In this document: piece after piece, positions 8,744 through 17,077 of the stretch
How the letters are laid out: each line of letters opens with the position of its first letter
Numbering within the stretch: position 1 is the stretch's first letter
Assembly (NCBI RefSeq): GCF_030124175.1
Contig: NZ_JASKMT010000015.1
Coordinates: 62,001 to 126,000, forward strand
Direction of reading: 5' to 3'
Source: Streptomyces sp. 549
GTDB lineage: Bacteria; Actinomycetota; Actinomycetes; Streptomycetales; Streptomycetaceae
DNA: 64,000 bases
The notes under the pieces: generated by a model
Databases searched by the model: none
Told to the model about the DNA's origin: nothing
What the model saw: the letters and a program-made list of their open reading frames with translations, nothing else
Made by a program: the position numbers and the translations under genes

Positions 8744-8827
8744 TCAGCCCGCCGGACAGATGGCGCTGGACATGCGGCCGAGGTCGACGTGACGCCGACT
8801 CACCAAGGCAATTCCAGCTCGAGACAT
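8744..8827 (-). CDS. Cysteine-containing leader peptide upstream of sulfite reductase
   Basis: 27-codon ORF, M-S-R-A-G then IALVSRRHVDLGRMSSAIC and a P-A-G end before TGA. It matches the actinobacterial 'putative leader peptide' type I know from upstream of sulfur genes: a basic R-R-H-V-D-L core, then R-M-S-S-A-I-C with one late cysteine. It ends 156 nt before sir. In this family, ribosome behaviour at the late cysteine codon is thought to report cysteine supply and set expression of the downstream operon. It is too short for routine gene calling. Confidence 0.82.
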   Translation of the reverse strand: MSRAGIALVSRRHVDLGRMSSAICPAG

Positions 8828-8850
8828 GACGGAAGCGTGTCACGGAGATT

Positions 8851-8893
8851 TGGACTCAGTCCACCGTTATCCAGAATGTGGACACGGGTGTCC
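8851..8893 (-). promoter_or_regulatory. Promoter/operator region of the sulfur operon with two palindromes
   Basis: Two inverted repeats lie just upstream of the leader peptide: TGGACTcAGTCCA (8851-8863, perfect arms) and GGACAC-gg-GTGTCC (8880-8893). On the minus strand a candidate -35 GGGACA and -10 GATAAC are 17 bp apart. The second palindrome overlaps the -35, and the first falls near the predicted start of transcription. This is the geometry of a repressed promoter. The cognate regulator is not in the window. Confidence 0.55.
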
Positions 8894-8923
8894 CGAAGCG
8901 TGAGATATGTGGGTTCGGTCACA

Positions 8924-9505
8924 TCAGTCGAGCGCGCCCGGCCACGGTCCGGGCGCGGAGACGGCCGCCTCCTCGGTGACCTCGGTGCGGAACACCCGGA
9001 AGCCGCGGCGCTCGTAGTTCCCCAGCGCGTGCGGCCCGTCCTGGCTGCAGGTGTGCACCCACACCCGCCGGGTGCGCTCCCGTCCCGGCCACCGGTCGGC
9101 CAGGTCCCAGGCCCGCGCGGTGCCGTGCCCCAGCAGCGCGCCGCCGATGCGGCGCCCGCGGAACGCGGCGATCAGCCCGAAGTAGCTGATCTCCACCACC
9201 CCGTCCGGCTGGGCGTCCAGCTCGATGAACCCGGCCGGGGTGTCCCGCTCGTACGCCACCCAGGTCTCCACGCCCGGCCGCTCAAGGAACTGCCGCCAGC
9301 GGGCCCGGTTCCAGCTCAGCCGGTCCGTCCACGTCACGTCGGCGCCCACCGCGGTGTACAGGAAGCGGCTGAACTCGGGGCTGGGAACCTGGGCGCGCGC
9401 GATGCGCACCCCCGAACCCTGCTCGGGCTCGGGCACGCCCCGCAGGTCCTCGGGCGAGGTCTGCTCCAGCGACCAGGTGGTGACGGTGACGGTGGCGGTG
9501 TTCAT
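8924..9505 (-). CDS. GNAT-family N-acetyltransferase
   Basis: 193-residue acetyltransferase. The acetyl-CoA-binding motif A is visible as ISYFGLIAAFRGRRIGGALLGHGTARAW, and the C-terminal part ends with the family's NYERRGFRVFRTE block. The N-terminal 40 residues are less conserved. It is transcribed in the same direction as sir and stops ~100 nt upstream of the sir leader peptide, so its 3' end borders the sulfur promoter. The substrate (small molecule or protein N-terminus) cannot be told from sequence. Confidence 0.85.
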   Translation of the reverse strand: MNTATVTVTTWSLEQTSPEDLRGVPEPEQGSGVRIARAQVPSPEFSRFLYTAVGADVTWTDRLSWNRARWRQFLERPGVETWVAYERDTPAGFIELDAQPDGVVEISYFGLIAAFRGRRIGGALLGHGTARAWDLADRWPGRERTRRVWVHTCSQDGPHALGNYERRGFRVFRTEVTEEAAVSAPGPWPGALD

Positions 9506-9553
9506 GGCCCGATCCCATCACAGCGCGGCACGCCGGTCGCGGGGTGCCCGGCA

Positions 9554-9654
9554 GACGTCCCTCCCTGGGGGAGGCCCGGGGGAGGCCCGCGGGGCCCCGG
9601 GGGAGGCCCGGGGGAGGCCCGCGGGGCCCTGGGGAGGCCTGCGGGAGGGACGTC
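9554..9654. repeat. GGGGGAGGCCC direct repeats inside a 12-bp inverted repeat
   Basis: A perfect inverted repeat, GACGTCCCTCCC (9554-9565) and GGGAGGGACGTC (9643-9654), encloses two copies of a 32-bp unit (9567-9598 and 9599-9630), itself built from GGGGGAGGCCC, plus a partial third. The right arm contains the stop codon of the lacI-type gene. The whole block can fold into one large stem and may act as its transcription terminator. Confidence 0.7.
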
Positions 9655-10699
9655 ACCCGGCGGGCGGCAGCTCGCCCGAGCCGCGCGGGACCAGCCGCAC
9701 CGGCACGGTCCGGCTGCGGGCGGCCGAACGGTCGCCGTCCAGCCGGGCCAGTGCCAGTTCCGCCGCCGCCGTGCCGACCGCCGTCGCGTCCTGGGCGACC
9801 ACGGTCAGCCCCGGCTCCAGGACCGCGGCCAGCGGCAGGTCGTCGAACCCGACCAGCGCCACGTCGCGTCTGCCCGCCGCGGCCAGCGCCGGCACGATGC
9901 CCAGACTGGCCGTGTTGTTGGCGGCGAAGACCGCCGTCGGCGGCTCGGGTGACCGCAGCAGCCGCAGTGTCGCCTCCCCCGCGGCCGGAGCGTCGTGGGC
10001 GGAGACCGTGAGCCGGGGATCGGCCGGCAGCCCGGCAGCCGCCAGCGCGTCCAGGTGGCCGCGGTGCCGCTCGCGCCGGGTGTGCAGGGTCGCCGGGCGG
10101 TCGCCGACGAAGGCGATGCGCCGGTGCCCGTGCGCGATCAGGTGCGCGGTGCCCCGCTCGGCCCCCTCCCGGTTGGCGCTCAGCACGCTGTCGGCGGCCA
10201 GCCCGGCCGCCGGACGGTCCAGGAAGACGAGCGGCAGCCCGCCGTCCTGCTCCCGCCGCAACCGGCTGTGGTCTGCGTCCGCCGCCGGCACCACCAGCAG
10301 CGCGGCGACCTGCCGGGCGAGGAACGACCCGATCACCGCGCCCTCCTGCTCCGCCGACTCGCCCGACGACCCCACCAGCAGGGTCAGCCCGCGCCGCCGC
10401 ACCGCCGCCTCGACCGCGCCGGCGACGGTGCCGAAGAAGGAGTTGCCCATGTCGGGCACGACCAGGCCGACGGCGGAGTCGCTTGTCCCGGCCCGCATGT
10501 TGCGGGCCATCAGGTTCGGCCGGAACCCCAGCTCAGCGACCGCGGCCATCACCCGGGCGCGGGTGTCATCGGCGACCGGCCCGTCACCGTTCAGCACCCG
10601 TGAGACGGTCTTCGCGCTGAGACCGACCCGTCGCGCCACGTCCGCCAGGGTCGGCCGCCGGCTTCCCTTCCGCACCACAGTCCGTCCGCCGATCCCCAC
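9653..10699 (-). CDS. LacI-family transcriptional regulator
   Basis: 348-residue regulator. The N-terminal LacI helix-turn-helix reads LADVARRVGLSAKTVSRVLNG, followed by the hinge (RPNLMARNMRAG) and a periplasmic-binding-protein-like effector domain ending in FDDLPLAAVLEPGLTVVAQD. The start is GTG 10699, with no clear ribosome site; a GTG seven codons later is an alternative. It lies behind the fructosidase gene in the same direction, so it may be a second, local regulator of the fructan locus. The effector is unknown. Confidence 0.88.
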   Translation of the reverse strand: MGIGGRTVVRKGSRRPTLADVARRVGLSAKTVSRVLNGDGPVADDTRARVMAAVAELGFRPNLMARNMRAGTSDSAVGLVVPDMGNSFFGTVAGAVEAAVRRRGLTLLVGSSGESAEQEGAVIGSFLARQVAALLVVPAADADHSRLRREQDGGLPLVFLDRPAAGLAADSVLSANREGAERGTAHLIAHGHRRIAFVGDRPATLHTRRERHRGHLDALAAAGLPADPRLTVSAHDAPAAGEATLRLLRSPEPPTAVFAANNTASLGIVPALAAAGRRDVALVGFDDLPLAAVLEPGLTVVAQDATAVGTAAAELALARLDGDRSAARSRTVPVRLVPRGSGELPPAG

Positions 10700-10810
10700 C
10701 GGTCCGCCGGGATGCGACCGCCTCGCCGGGCCTGCCGCCCGCCGCCGCGCACGGCCGGCCCTGTGCCGTCCGCCCCGGTTCGGGCACGACGGTACAACCT
10801 GCCGCGCCCG

Positions 10811-10861
10811 GCGCCCGCCTCCCCGCCGCGCCCGCCTCCCCGCCGCGCCCGCCTCCCCGCC
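10811..10861. repeat. Three tandem copies of a 17-bp unit
   Basis: The unit GCGCCCGCCTCCCCGCC is repeated exactly three times head to tail (10811-10861), ending 15 bp before the stop codon of the GH32 gene. It lies between that gene and the downstream LacI regulator. No coding function; probably replication slippage. Confidence 0.9.
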
Positions 10862-10876
10862 CCACGCCTCTCCGCG

Positions 10877-12376
10877 TCAGCCCGGCACCCGGGCCGGGCG
10901 GCCGGCGAGCACGGCGGGGCGGACGTCGTGGGCGATGACGTCCAGCCGCACCTCGTCCGCCGCGTCGCCGCGGGAGACCAGCGTCCACGGCCCGCGGTGC
11001 TCCGGGTAGTAGCGCAGGGTCAGAGCCTCCCCGGCGTCGCTGAACAGTTCGGCGACCGACCGGTCGAGCAGCAGCCGCAGCTCGACGGTGCGGCCCGGCG
11101 CCGCCTGCGGCAGCGGCATGCGGTAGCTGCCCACGTGGCTGTCCGGGTCGGCCGAGGCGTGTCCCCGGTCCACGGTGACGAACCCGTCGGCGATACGCAG
11201 CTCCAGGTACTCACCGGCTGCTCCAGCTGCGCCGTCCGTGCCGCCAGTGCCGCCGCCGGGGTCGGCGGCGATGCGCAGGGTCCACGCGGCCTGCCCGCGG
11301 AACGCGACCTTCAGACGCAGGTCGCAGCTCGCGCCGACGGTGCCGAACGGCACCGACTCGCCGGGCAGCGCGTACCGCTGCACGGTCAGCGGGCTTCCGG
11401 TGCGCAGCCCGTCGACCTCGCGGGCCGGCGCCTGCCGGGCCCGGCCGTCGGCGCCCAGGGTCACCTCGCGCGGCACGGTCAGCACCCCGGCCCAGCCGGC
11501 CTCCAGGGTGCGGCGCTCCGCGCGCGCTTCCCAGGCCCAGCCCCACAGCAGCCAGCGGCCGTCCGGCGCGGGCAGCAGCGCGGGTGCGTAGAAGTCAGGG
11601 CCGTGGTCCAGCCGGAAGGGAACCCCGAACCGGTGGCCGTCGGCCGTCGCCCTGCCCGCCCAGCCGGCCACGTGCCCCGGCCCGGTCCGCTGGTACCAGG
11701 CGCTGGTGAGCAGCAGCACCCGGCCGCCTTCGAAGACGGCCAGCTGCGGGCACTCCCAGGCCTCCCCGGTCCGCAGCCCGGGCCCGCTGTCGGCGCGGGC
11801 GTGCAGCGGTCCGCGGTACGTCCAGGTGCGCAGGTCCGCGGACTCGTACAGCAGCGCGGCGCCACTGCCGTCCCGCATCCCGGCGCCGACCAGCATGCGC
11901 CAGCCGTCGGAAGCGCGCCACACGTAGGGGTCGCGGAAGGTGGTGACGTCCTCGGGGGCGGACGGCACGGCCAGGCCGCGGCGCTTGGTGAAGACGGTGC
12001 CGGACGGATCGGAGTCGGCGACGGCGACCGGCTGCCACCACCGGTCCGTCCGGTGGGCGGAGTAGAAGGCCGTGATCCGGCCGTCGTGGGAGACGGCGTT
12101 GCCGGAGAAGCATCCGTCCGCGTCGTCCCCGCCGGGGCTGGGTGTGAGCGCCACCGGCAGCGGCTCCCAGCTGACCAGGTCCCGGCTGCGGTAGTGCCCC
12201 CAGTGCATGTCGCGGTGCAGCGGGGAGTGCGGGTTGTGCTGGAAGAACACGTGGTACCAGCCGTCGTGGTGCACGAGCCCGTTGGGATCGTTGATCCAGT
12301 TGGCCGGCGGACGCAGGTGGGCGGTGGGCAGCCGGTGGTCTGCACCGTCGCGGGGGGAGGGGACGGGGTCGGGCAT
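10877..12376 (-). CDS. Glycoside hydrolase family 32 fructosidase (sucrose/levan hydrolase)
   Basis: 499-residue GH32 enzyme. It cleaves beta-fructofuranosyl bonds of sucrose, inulin or levan oligomers with retention. The catalytic nucleophile motif is NWINDPNG. FRDPYVW matches the transition-state RDP motif, and WECPQLAVF the acid/base EC motif. A C-terminal beta-sandwich follows from about residue 330. There is no signal peptide, so it is cytoplasmic and acts on imported sugar. The ATG at 12376 has GAAAGG upstream. It lies 71 nt behind the second permease gene in one operon. Whether the substrate is sucrose, sucrose-6-phosphate or fructans is open; an ABC importer rather than a PTS argues for the non-phosphorylated sugar. 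Confidence 0.93.
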   Translation of the reverse strand: MPDPVPSPRDGADHRLPTAHLRPPANWINDPNGLVHHDGWYHVFFQHNPHSPLHRDMHWGHYRSRDLVSWEPLPVALTPSPGGDDADGCFSGNAVSHDGRITAFYSAHRTDRWWQPVAVADSDPSGTVFTKRRGLAVPSAPEDVTTFRDPYVWRASDGWRMLVGAGMRDGSGAALLYESADLRTWTYRGPLHARADSGPGLRTGEAWECPQLAVFEGGRVLLLTSAWYQRTGPGHVAGWAGRATADGHRFGVPFRLDHGPDFYAPALLPAPDGRWLLWGWAWEARAERRTLEAGWAGVLTVPREVTLGADGRARQAPAREVDGLRTGSPLTVQRYALPGESVPFGTVGASCDLRLKVAFRGQAAWTLRIAADPGGGTGGTDGAAGAAGEYLELRIADGFVTVDRGHASADPDSHVGSYRMPLPQAAPGRTVELRLLLDRSVAELFSDAGEALTLRYYPEHRGPWTLVSRGDAADEVRLDVIAHDVRPAVLAGRPARVPG

Positions 12377-12447
12377 GGGCCGCCTTTCGCAGCGGTCGGT
12401 GAGGAAAAGGTGCCGGGGCCGGTGGCCGCCGCCCGGCGCGGCGGAGG

Positions 12448-13296
12448 TCACTCCTTGACGGCCTGGGCGGCGACGCCCTGCACGAAGGCACGCTGGAAGA
12501 TGAGGAAGACGACCAGCATCGGCACGGTCATCAGCGCGGCGAACGCCATGATGTCGCCCCACTGGATCGGCGGCAGCGTCTGGAACACCGCCATGCCGAC
12601 CGGCAGCGGCCGGACCGACTCACTGCGGGTCACCATGACCGGCCAGAGCAGCTGCCCCCAGGTCATCAGGAAGCTGAGGATCGCCACCGAGGCGTACGCC
12701 GGCCGGGACAGCGGCACGATGACGCTGCGGAACGTCCGCCAGGGCCCTGCGCCGTCCATCCGGGCGGCCTCCTCCAACTCGCGCGGCAGCGACAGGAAGA
12801 ACGAGTAGAAGAGGTAGACGAAGAAGGGGTTGGCGATGAACGGGATGATCTGCGCCTGGTAGGTGTCCAGCCAGCCCAGTTCGGTGACCATCAGCAGCAG
12901 CGGGATCGCCAGCGCCTCGAACGGGATGATGATCAGGGCGACCACGACGGCCAGCACGACGTTGCGGCTGGTCCAGCGCAGCCGGGCCAGCGCGTAGCCG
13001 AACATGCTGTTGACGACGAGGCCGAACAGCACCGTCAGCCCGCACACCAGCAGCGAGTTGAAGAGCAGTTGACCGAAGGACGAGCGCTCCCAGGCGCTCA
13101 CGAAGTTGTCCAGACTGACGCTGGTCGGGACGAGTGCCCGCCAGCCGCCGCCCTCGGCGAGCACGTCGGCGTTGGGCTTGAGCGCCCCGGCGAGCATGAA
13201 GACCAGCGGCGTCAGCATGACCACCGCGACCAGCGAGCTGAGCAGGTAGTGCAGCGGGATGTTGTGGCCGGAACGGCGCTTGGTGAGGGTGCTCAA
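12448..13296 (-). CDS. Sugar ABC transporter permease (MalG-type)
   Basis: 282-residue carbohydrate permease with about six transmembrane helices. The EAA loop reads EEAARMDGAGPWRTFRSVIVPL. It pairs with the MalF-type permease just upstream. The start appears to be TTG 13296, which overlaps the previous stop codon (TTGA); no better start lies upstream. It imports oligosaccharide together with the binding protein. No ATPase gene is present locally, so a shared MsiK-type ATPase encoded elsewhere is likely, as is usual for Streptomyces sugar importers. Confidence 0.93.
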   Translation of the reverse strand: MSTLTKRRSGHNIPLHYLLSSLVAVVMLTPLVFMLAGALKPNADVLAEGGGWRALVPTSVSLDNFVSAWERSSFGQLLFNSLLVCGLTVLFGLVVNSMFGYALARLRWTSRNVVLAVVVALIIIPFEALAIPLLLMVTELGWLDTYQAQIIPFIANPFFVYLFYSFFLSLPRELEEAARMDGAGPWRTFRSVIVPLSRPAYASVAILSFLMTWGQLLWPVMVTRSESVRPLPVGMAVFQTLPPIQWGDIMAFAALMTVPMLVVFLIFQRAFVQGVAAQAVKE

Positions 13297-14294
13297 CGGA
13301 CTGCACGCTCCTCACGGCCCAGGCGGCGCTGGACCAGCGAGACGACGAGGACAAAGAGGAAGAAGACCACCGCGATCGCCGACGCCTGCCCGATCATGCG
13401 GCGGGTGTAGCCGGTCTGGAGCAGCTCCAGCATCATCGTGCGGGTCGAGTCCAGCGGGCCGCCGGGGAACTGCGGCATCAGGTAGACCTGGTCGAACAGC
13501 CGGAAGGCGAAGATCGAGGTCACGTTGATCACGAAGATCAGCGTGTTGCGCAGGCCGGGCAGCGTCACGTGGCGGAACTGCTGCCAGGCGTTGGCGCCGT
13601 CCACCCGGGCCGCCTCGTAGAGCGAGTCGGGGATGGCCTGGAGGCCGGCCAGGAAGATCACCATCTGGAAGCCGACCCCCTGCCAGACGGAGGTGAGCAC
13701 GATGGCCGGCAGCGCCCAGCTGGTGCTGGACAGCCACCCGGGCTGCAACTGGCCGAAGGTGAGCGTGCCCAGCACGCCGTTGACCAGGCCGCCCTCGGGC
13801 AGCAGCAGCAGCTTCCAGATCACCGCGGCCACCGCCATCACCGTGACGGTGGGCAGGAAGTAGACCGTGCGGAAGAAGGTGCGGCCGGGCAGCTTGCGGT
13901 TGACCAGGACGGCCAGGGCCAGTGCCGCCGACGTCTGGAGCGGCACCACCAGTGCGGCGAACAGCGTGTTGTTGCGGAACGCGGTCCAGAACTGCGCGTC
14001 GGTGAAGATCCGCCGGTAGTTCTCCAGCCCGGTGAACGACACCGGCAGCGGCGAGGACAGCCGCTGGTCGGTGAAGGACAGCAGCACGGCCGAGACGAAG
14101 GGGAACAGCAGGAACAGGGCCAGCAGGGCCACGGCTGGCGCGGAGAACAGCGCCGCTGCGGCCCGCTCACGGGTGCTGAACGAGCGGCGCGGTGAACGGG
14201 TCGGGCGGGTGCGCGGTCCAGCGCCGGCCACTGCCGGTCGGCCGGTCGCGGCGGGCGGAGGGGCCGCTCCGTCACGGTGTTCGGTCAGGGGCAT
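13293..14294 (-). CDS. Sugar ABC transporter permease (MalF-type)
   Basis: 333-residue permease with an N-terminal Pro/Arg-rich cytoplasmic tail of ~45 residues and six hydrophobic segments. The EAA loop is YEAARVDGANAWQQFRHVTLPGL. The ATG at 14294 is preceded by a weak ribosome site. It lies ~205 nt downstream of the binding-protein gene, behind a strong hairpin that probably lowers its expression relative to that protein, and its stop overlaps the start of the MalG-type permease. Confidence 0.93.
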   Translation of the reverse strand: MPLTEHRDGAAPPPAATGRPAVAGAGPRTRPTRSPRRSFSTRERAAAALFSAPAVALLALFLLFPFVSAVLLSFTDQRLSSPLPVSFTGLENYRRIFTDAQFWTAFRNNTLFAALVVPLQTSAALALAVLVNRKLPGRTFFRTVYFLPTVTVMAVAAVIWKLLLLPEGGLVNGVLGTLTFGQLQPGWLSSTSWALPAIVLTSVWQGVGFQMVIFLAGLQAIPDSLYEAARVDGANAWQQFRHVTLPGLRNTLIFVINVTSIFAFRLFDQVYLMPQFPGGPLDSTRTMMLELLQTGYTRRMIGQASAIAVVFFLFVLVVSLVQRRLGREERAVR

Positions 14295-14307
14295 CAGGGA
14301 TCACCTT

Positions 14308-14337
14308 GTGCGGGTGCGGGTGCGGGTGCGGGTGCGG
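14308..14337. repeat. Five copies of hexamer GTGCGG
   Basis: A perfect (GTGCGG)x5 tract lies immediately upstream of the MalF-type permease start, next to its ribosome-binding region. Copy-number changes here would alter the 5' leader length but not the protein. Confidence 0.9.
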
Positions 14338-14400
14338 GCCGGCGGCCGGCGGCCCGGTGGTGCGGCGCGTTCCGGGCAGGGGTGCGGGGCGGCCCGCCGC

Positions 14401-14437
14401 CCCGCAGGGCCGCCGTCGGAGACGGCGGTCCTGCGGG
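14401..14437 (-). terminator. 17-bp hairpin between binding-protein and permease genes
   Basis: The arms 14401-14417 and 14421-14437 (beginning CCCGCAGGGCC and ending GGTCCTGCGGG) pair over 17 bp with one G-T wobble and a 3-nt loop. It lies 62 nt past the stop of the binding-protein gene. It probably causes partial termination or protects the 3' end, giving more binding protein than permease. Confidence 0.65.
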
Positions 14438-14499
14438 TGGCGACGGCCGGTGCGGGCCGGTCCGCGGGTTCGGTTGCGGTCCTGCTCCTGGGCCTGCTC

Positions 14500-15828
14500 C
14501 TACTCCTGGGCCTGGTAGCCGCCGTTGTCCTTGATGTCCTGGTCGATGCGCCGCACGGCGGCGTCCAGGGCCTGCTTGACGTCCTTGCCCTGGGTGATGT
14601 CGTCCACGGCCTGGGCGAACGCCTGGGTGATCGTCGGGTACGCGGGGGTCTGCGGCCGGGGCACGGCGACCTTCGGGGCCTGCTGGAGGTTGTCCGTCAC
14701 CAGCCGCATCGCGCCGCCCTCGGCGTAGATGTCGGTCTTCTCCAGCGCGGTGTTGGTGGAGGGCGGCGCGCCGACGGCCTCGTACAGGGTCAGCAGGCTG
14801 TCCTCCTCCAGCACGTACTTCAGGAACGCCGCCGCCGCGTCGGGCTCCTCGGCCTGCGTGGTGATGCCGAACTGCCAGGAGCCCATCCCGGTCTTGGCCC
14901 CGTTGCCGAAGTCGGGCAGCGGGACCGCCACCAGGTCGTCGCCGGCCGCCTCGTGGTAGCCGTTCTTGTACGCCCACATGCCGTGCCAGGCCAGCGGGCT
15001 CTTCTTCTTGAGGAAGGGGCTGTCGTCCTGCGCCTCGGTGTCCACGTACTTCTTCTGGAACCAGCTCTGGAAGGTCTCCATCGCCGACACGACCTCGGGA
15101 GTGTCCAGCGCGCCCTTCGCCGTCTGGAAGTCCTTGCGCGAGATCAGGTCACCGCCCGCGGACTGCACGATGGGGCTGAACGCGTAGCTGAACCACTCAC
15201 CCTGGCGGCCGTACCACATGTGCATGTCGAGCGGCCGCTCGTACCCGTCGGCCTTGAGGTCGGCCAGGATCTCGGTGAACTCCTCGGCGGTCCAGGCGTC
15301 GTCGTTTCCCTCGGGGATGCGGGCGCCGATCTTCTCCAGGGCGGACCGGTAGGCGTAGATCACCATGCCCGAGTCGAAGGCACCGACCCCGTAGAGCCGT
15401 CCGTCGTACGTGCCCTGCTCGACGATGGACGGCAGCAGGTCCTCGCGCGTCTTCTTGTCCAGGCACTCGTCGAGCGGGATGAGGTTGCCGTTCCAGGCGT
15501 AGTTGTAGAGGTTCGGCCCGTCGAAGTCGAGCAGTTCGGGCAGCTTGCCGGAGGCCGCGGCGGCCTGGACCGAGTCGTTGTACGTGCCCTCCGGCACGCT
15601 CTCCACCTCGACCTTCACCTGGTCCTGGCTGGCGTTGAAGTCCTTCACGAGGGAGAGGAAGGCGTCCTTCTCGGCGCCGCCGGCGTGGTAGAAGGTCTTG
15701 ATGGTGTGGGTGCCGTCGATCTTGCCGTCGCAGGTCGCACCCCCGCTTCCGGCGCTGGTGGAGCCTGAGCAGCCGGCCGCGGCCAGAGTCACCGCGGCGA
15801 GTGCCGCGGCTACGATGGGCTTGCGCAT
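14500..15828 (-). CDS. Sugar ABC transporter substrate-binding lipoprotein
   Basis: 442-residue extracellular solute-binding protein of family 1. The signal is short and basic/hydrophobic with a lipobox ending AAAGC, giving lipidation at Cys20. The ATG at 15828 has ACAGGA upstream. Aromatic-rich segments typical of sugar-binding proteins are present (LYNYAWNGNLIPLDE, MHMWYGRQGEWFSYAF). It lies between its LacI regulator and the permeases. The likely ligand is a fructo-oligosaccharide or sucrose, inferred from the GH32 enzyme and PfkB kinase in the locus. Confidence 0.92.
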   Translation of the reverse strand: MRKPIVAAALAAVTLAAAGCSGSTSAGSGGATCDGKIDGTHTIKTFYHAGGAEKDAFLSLVKDFNASQDQVKVEVESVPEGTYNDSVQAAAASGKLPELLDFDGPNLYNYAWNGNLIPLDECLDKKTREDLLPSIVEQGTYDGRLYGVGAFDSGMVIYAYRSALEKIGARIPEGNDDAWTAEEFTEILADLKADGYERPLDMHMWYGRQGEWFSYAFSPIVQSAGGDLISRKDFQTAKGALDTPEVVSAMETFQSWFQKKYVDTEAQDDSPFLKKKSPLAWHGMWAYKNGYHEAAGDDLVAVPLPDFGNGAKTGMGSWQFGITTQAEEPDAAAAFLKYVLEEDSLLTLYEAVGAPPSTNTALEKTDIYAEGGAMRLVTDNLQQAPKVAVPRPQTPAYPTITQAFAQAVDDITQGKDVKQALDAAVRRIDQDIKDNGGYQAQE

Positions 15829-15916
15829 GTTTCGTCCTGTCTCGTTGACGTGAGCGGAGTCGGAGCTTGTGCGGGTGGGGTCGGGTGGCCGCCCGGCCCC
15901 ACCGCACGTGGGGGTT

Positions 15917-16948
15917 TCAGGGGCGTGGAGGGCCGATGGAGGCCCGCTCCCGCAGCGGCATCGGCACCCGGTGCGTCCGGGGGGCGAGCGGCGCGGAGTC
16001 CATGAGCAACTCGACCGCCCGCCGGCCGAGTTCGTAGTGCGGCAGAGCGATGGTGCTGAGCGCGGGGCGCTGCCAGGAGGCGATGTCCTGGTCGTCGAAG
16101 GAGACCACCGACACGTCGCCCGGCACCGAACGGCCCGCATCGTGCAGCGCCTGGTAGGCGCCGAAGGCGATCCGGTCGGTGGAGCAGATCAGGGCGCGCG
16201 GGGCCTCACCCGAGGCGAGCAGCGCGGAGACCTCGCGGTAGCCGTCCTCCGGGTCCCAGTCGCACTCGACGACCCCGGCCACCGCCGTTCCGGCCTCGTC
16301 GAGAACCTGCCGCAGGCCCGCCATGCGCTCGTTGCCGGCGAAGACGCCGTCCGGGGTGGCCGGCAGTGCCTGGTGGCCGCCGATCGCCCAGATGCCCAGG
16401 CGGTGGCCGGCGGCGAGCAGCGCGCGGCCGGCGGTGCGGCCGGCCTCGTACTCGTCGGGGATGACGGAAGGCGCGTCCAGACCGGGCGCCAGGCAGTTGA
16501 GCAGCACCACACGCTGCCCGTTCAGTTCGGCGGGCGGCGTCACCTCCCTGGTGTACATGGCGGCGTAGATGACGGCGTCCACCTGGCGGTCCAGGAGCGC
16601 GTTCACCAGGCCGGACTCGGCGGCCCGGTCGCCACCGGTCTCGGTGATGAACAGCAGGTGCTCAACGTCGCGGGCGGCTTCGAGCGCGCCCCTGATGACC
16701 TCCCCGGCGAACGGGGTGGTGGTGAGGCTGTCCGAGACCAGGCCGATCGTCTGGGTGGACTTGGTGCGCAGGCTGCGTGCGGTGACGTTGGGCCGGTAGC
16801 CGAGGCGGCCGGCGGCCTGCTGCACCTTCAGCCGGGCGTTCTCGGAGATCCGCATGTCGGTGCGCCCGGACAGCACGAAGGACGCGGTGGTCGGCGAGAC
16901 GCCCGCACTGCGGGCCACGTCGGCCATCGTCACGCGCCGTTCACCCAT
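15917..16948 (-). CDS. LacI-family regulator of the fructan/sucrose locus
   Basis: 343-residue repressor. The DNA-binding helix-turn-helix is MADVARSAGVSPTTASFVLSG and the hinge helix RPNVTARSLRTK; the effector domain ends with FDDQDIASWQRPALSTIALP. It is the first gene of the minus-strand operon and faces the kinase gene across a 240-bp divergent promoter containing two palindromes. It is the natural candidate to bind both. The inducer is probably a fructose-containing sugar (inference). Confidence 0.93.
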   Translation of the reverse strand: MGERRVTMADVARSAGVSPTTASFVLSGRTDMRISENARLKVQQAAGRLGYRPNVTARSLRTKSTQTIGLVSDSLTTTPFAGEVIRGALEAARDVEHLLFITETGGDRAAESGLVNALLDRQVDAVIYAAMYTREVTPPAELNGQRVVLLNCLAPGLDAPSVIPDEYEAGRTAGRALLAAGHRLGIWAIGGHQALPATPDGVFAGNERMAGLRQVLDEAGTAVAGVVECDWDPEDGYREVSALLASGEAPRALICSTDRIAFGAYQALHDAGRSVPGDVSVVSFDDQDIASWQRPALSTIALPHYELGRRAVELLMDSAPLAPRTHRVPMPLRERASIGPPRP

Positions 16949-16963
16949 GCGGCACTCTCCCGA

Positions 16964-16979
16964 GCTAAATCGAATTAGC
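16964..16979. promoter_or_regulatory. Near-perfect palindrome upstream of lacI-type gene
   Basis: GCTAAATCGAATTAGC has arms GCTAA/TTAGC, one A-A mismatch pair and a TCGA centre. It lies 15 bp upstream of the regulator start. The AT content is striking for this genome. Likely an autoregulatory operator. Confidence 0.55.
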
Positions 16980-17077
16980 AGATGGCGAAGAGAATGCGTG
17001 CCCGTGTCGTCGCTGTCAATGGGCGGGAAGGCAACGATTCCGCGCGCCGTCCGCGCCGCCGTCGGTCCGGAGCCGGT

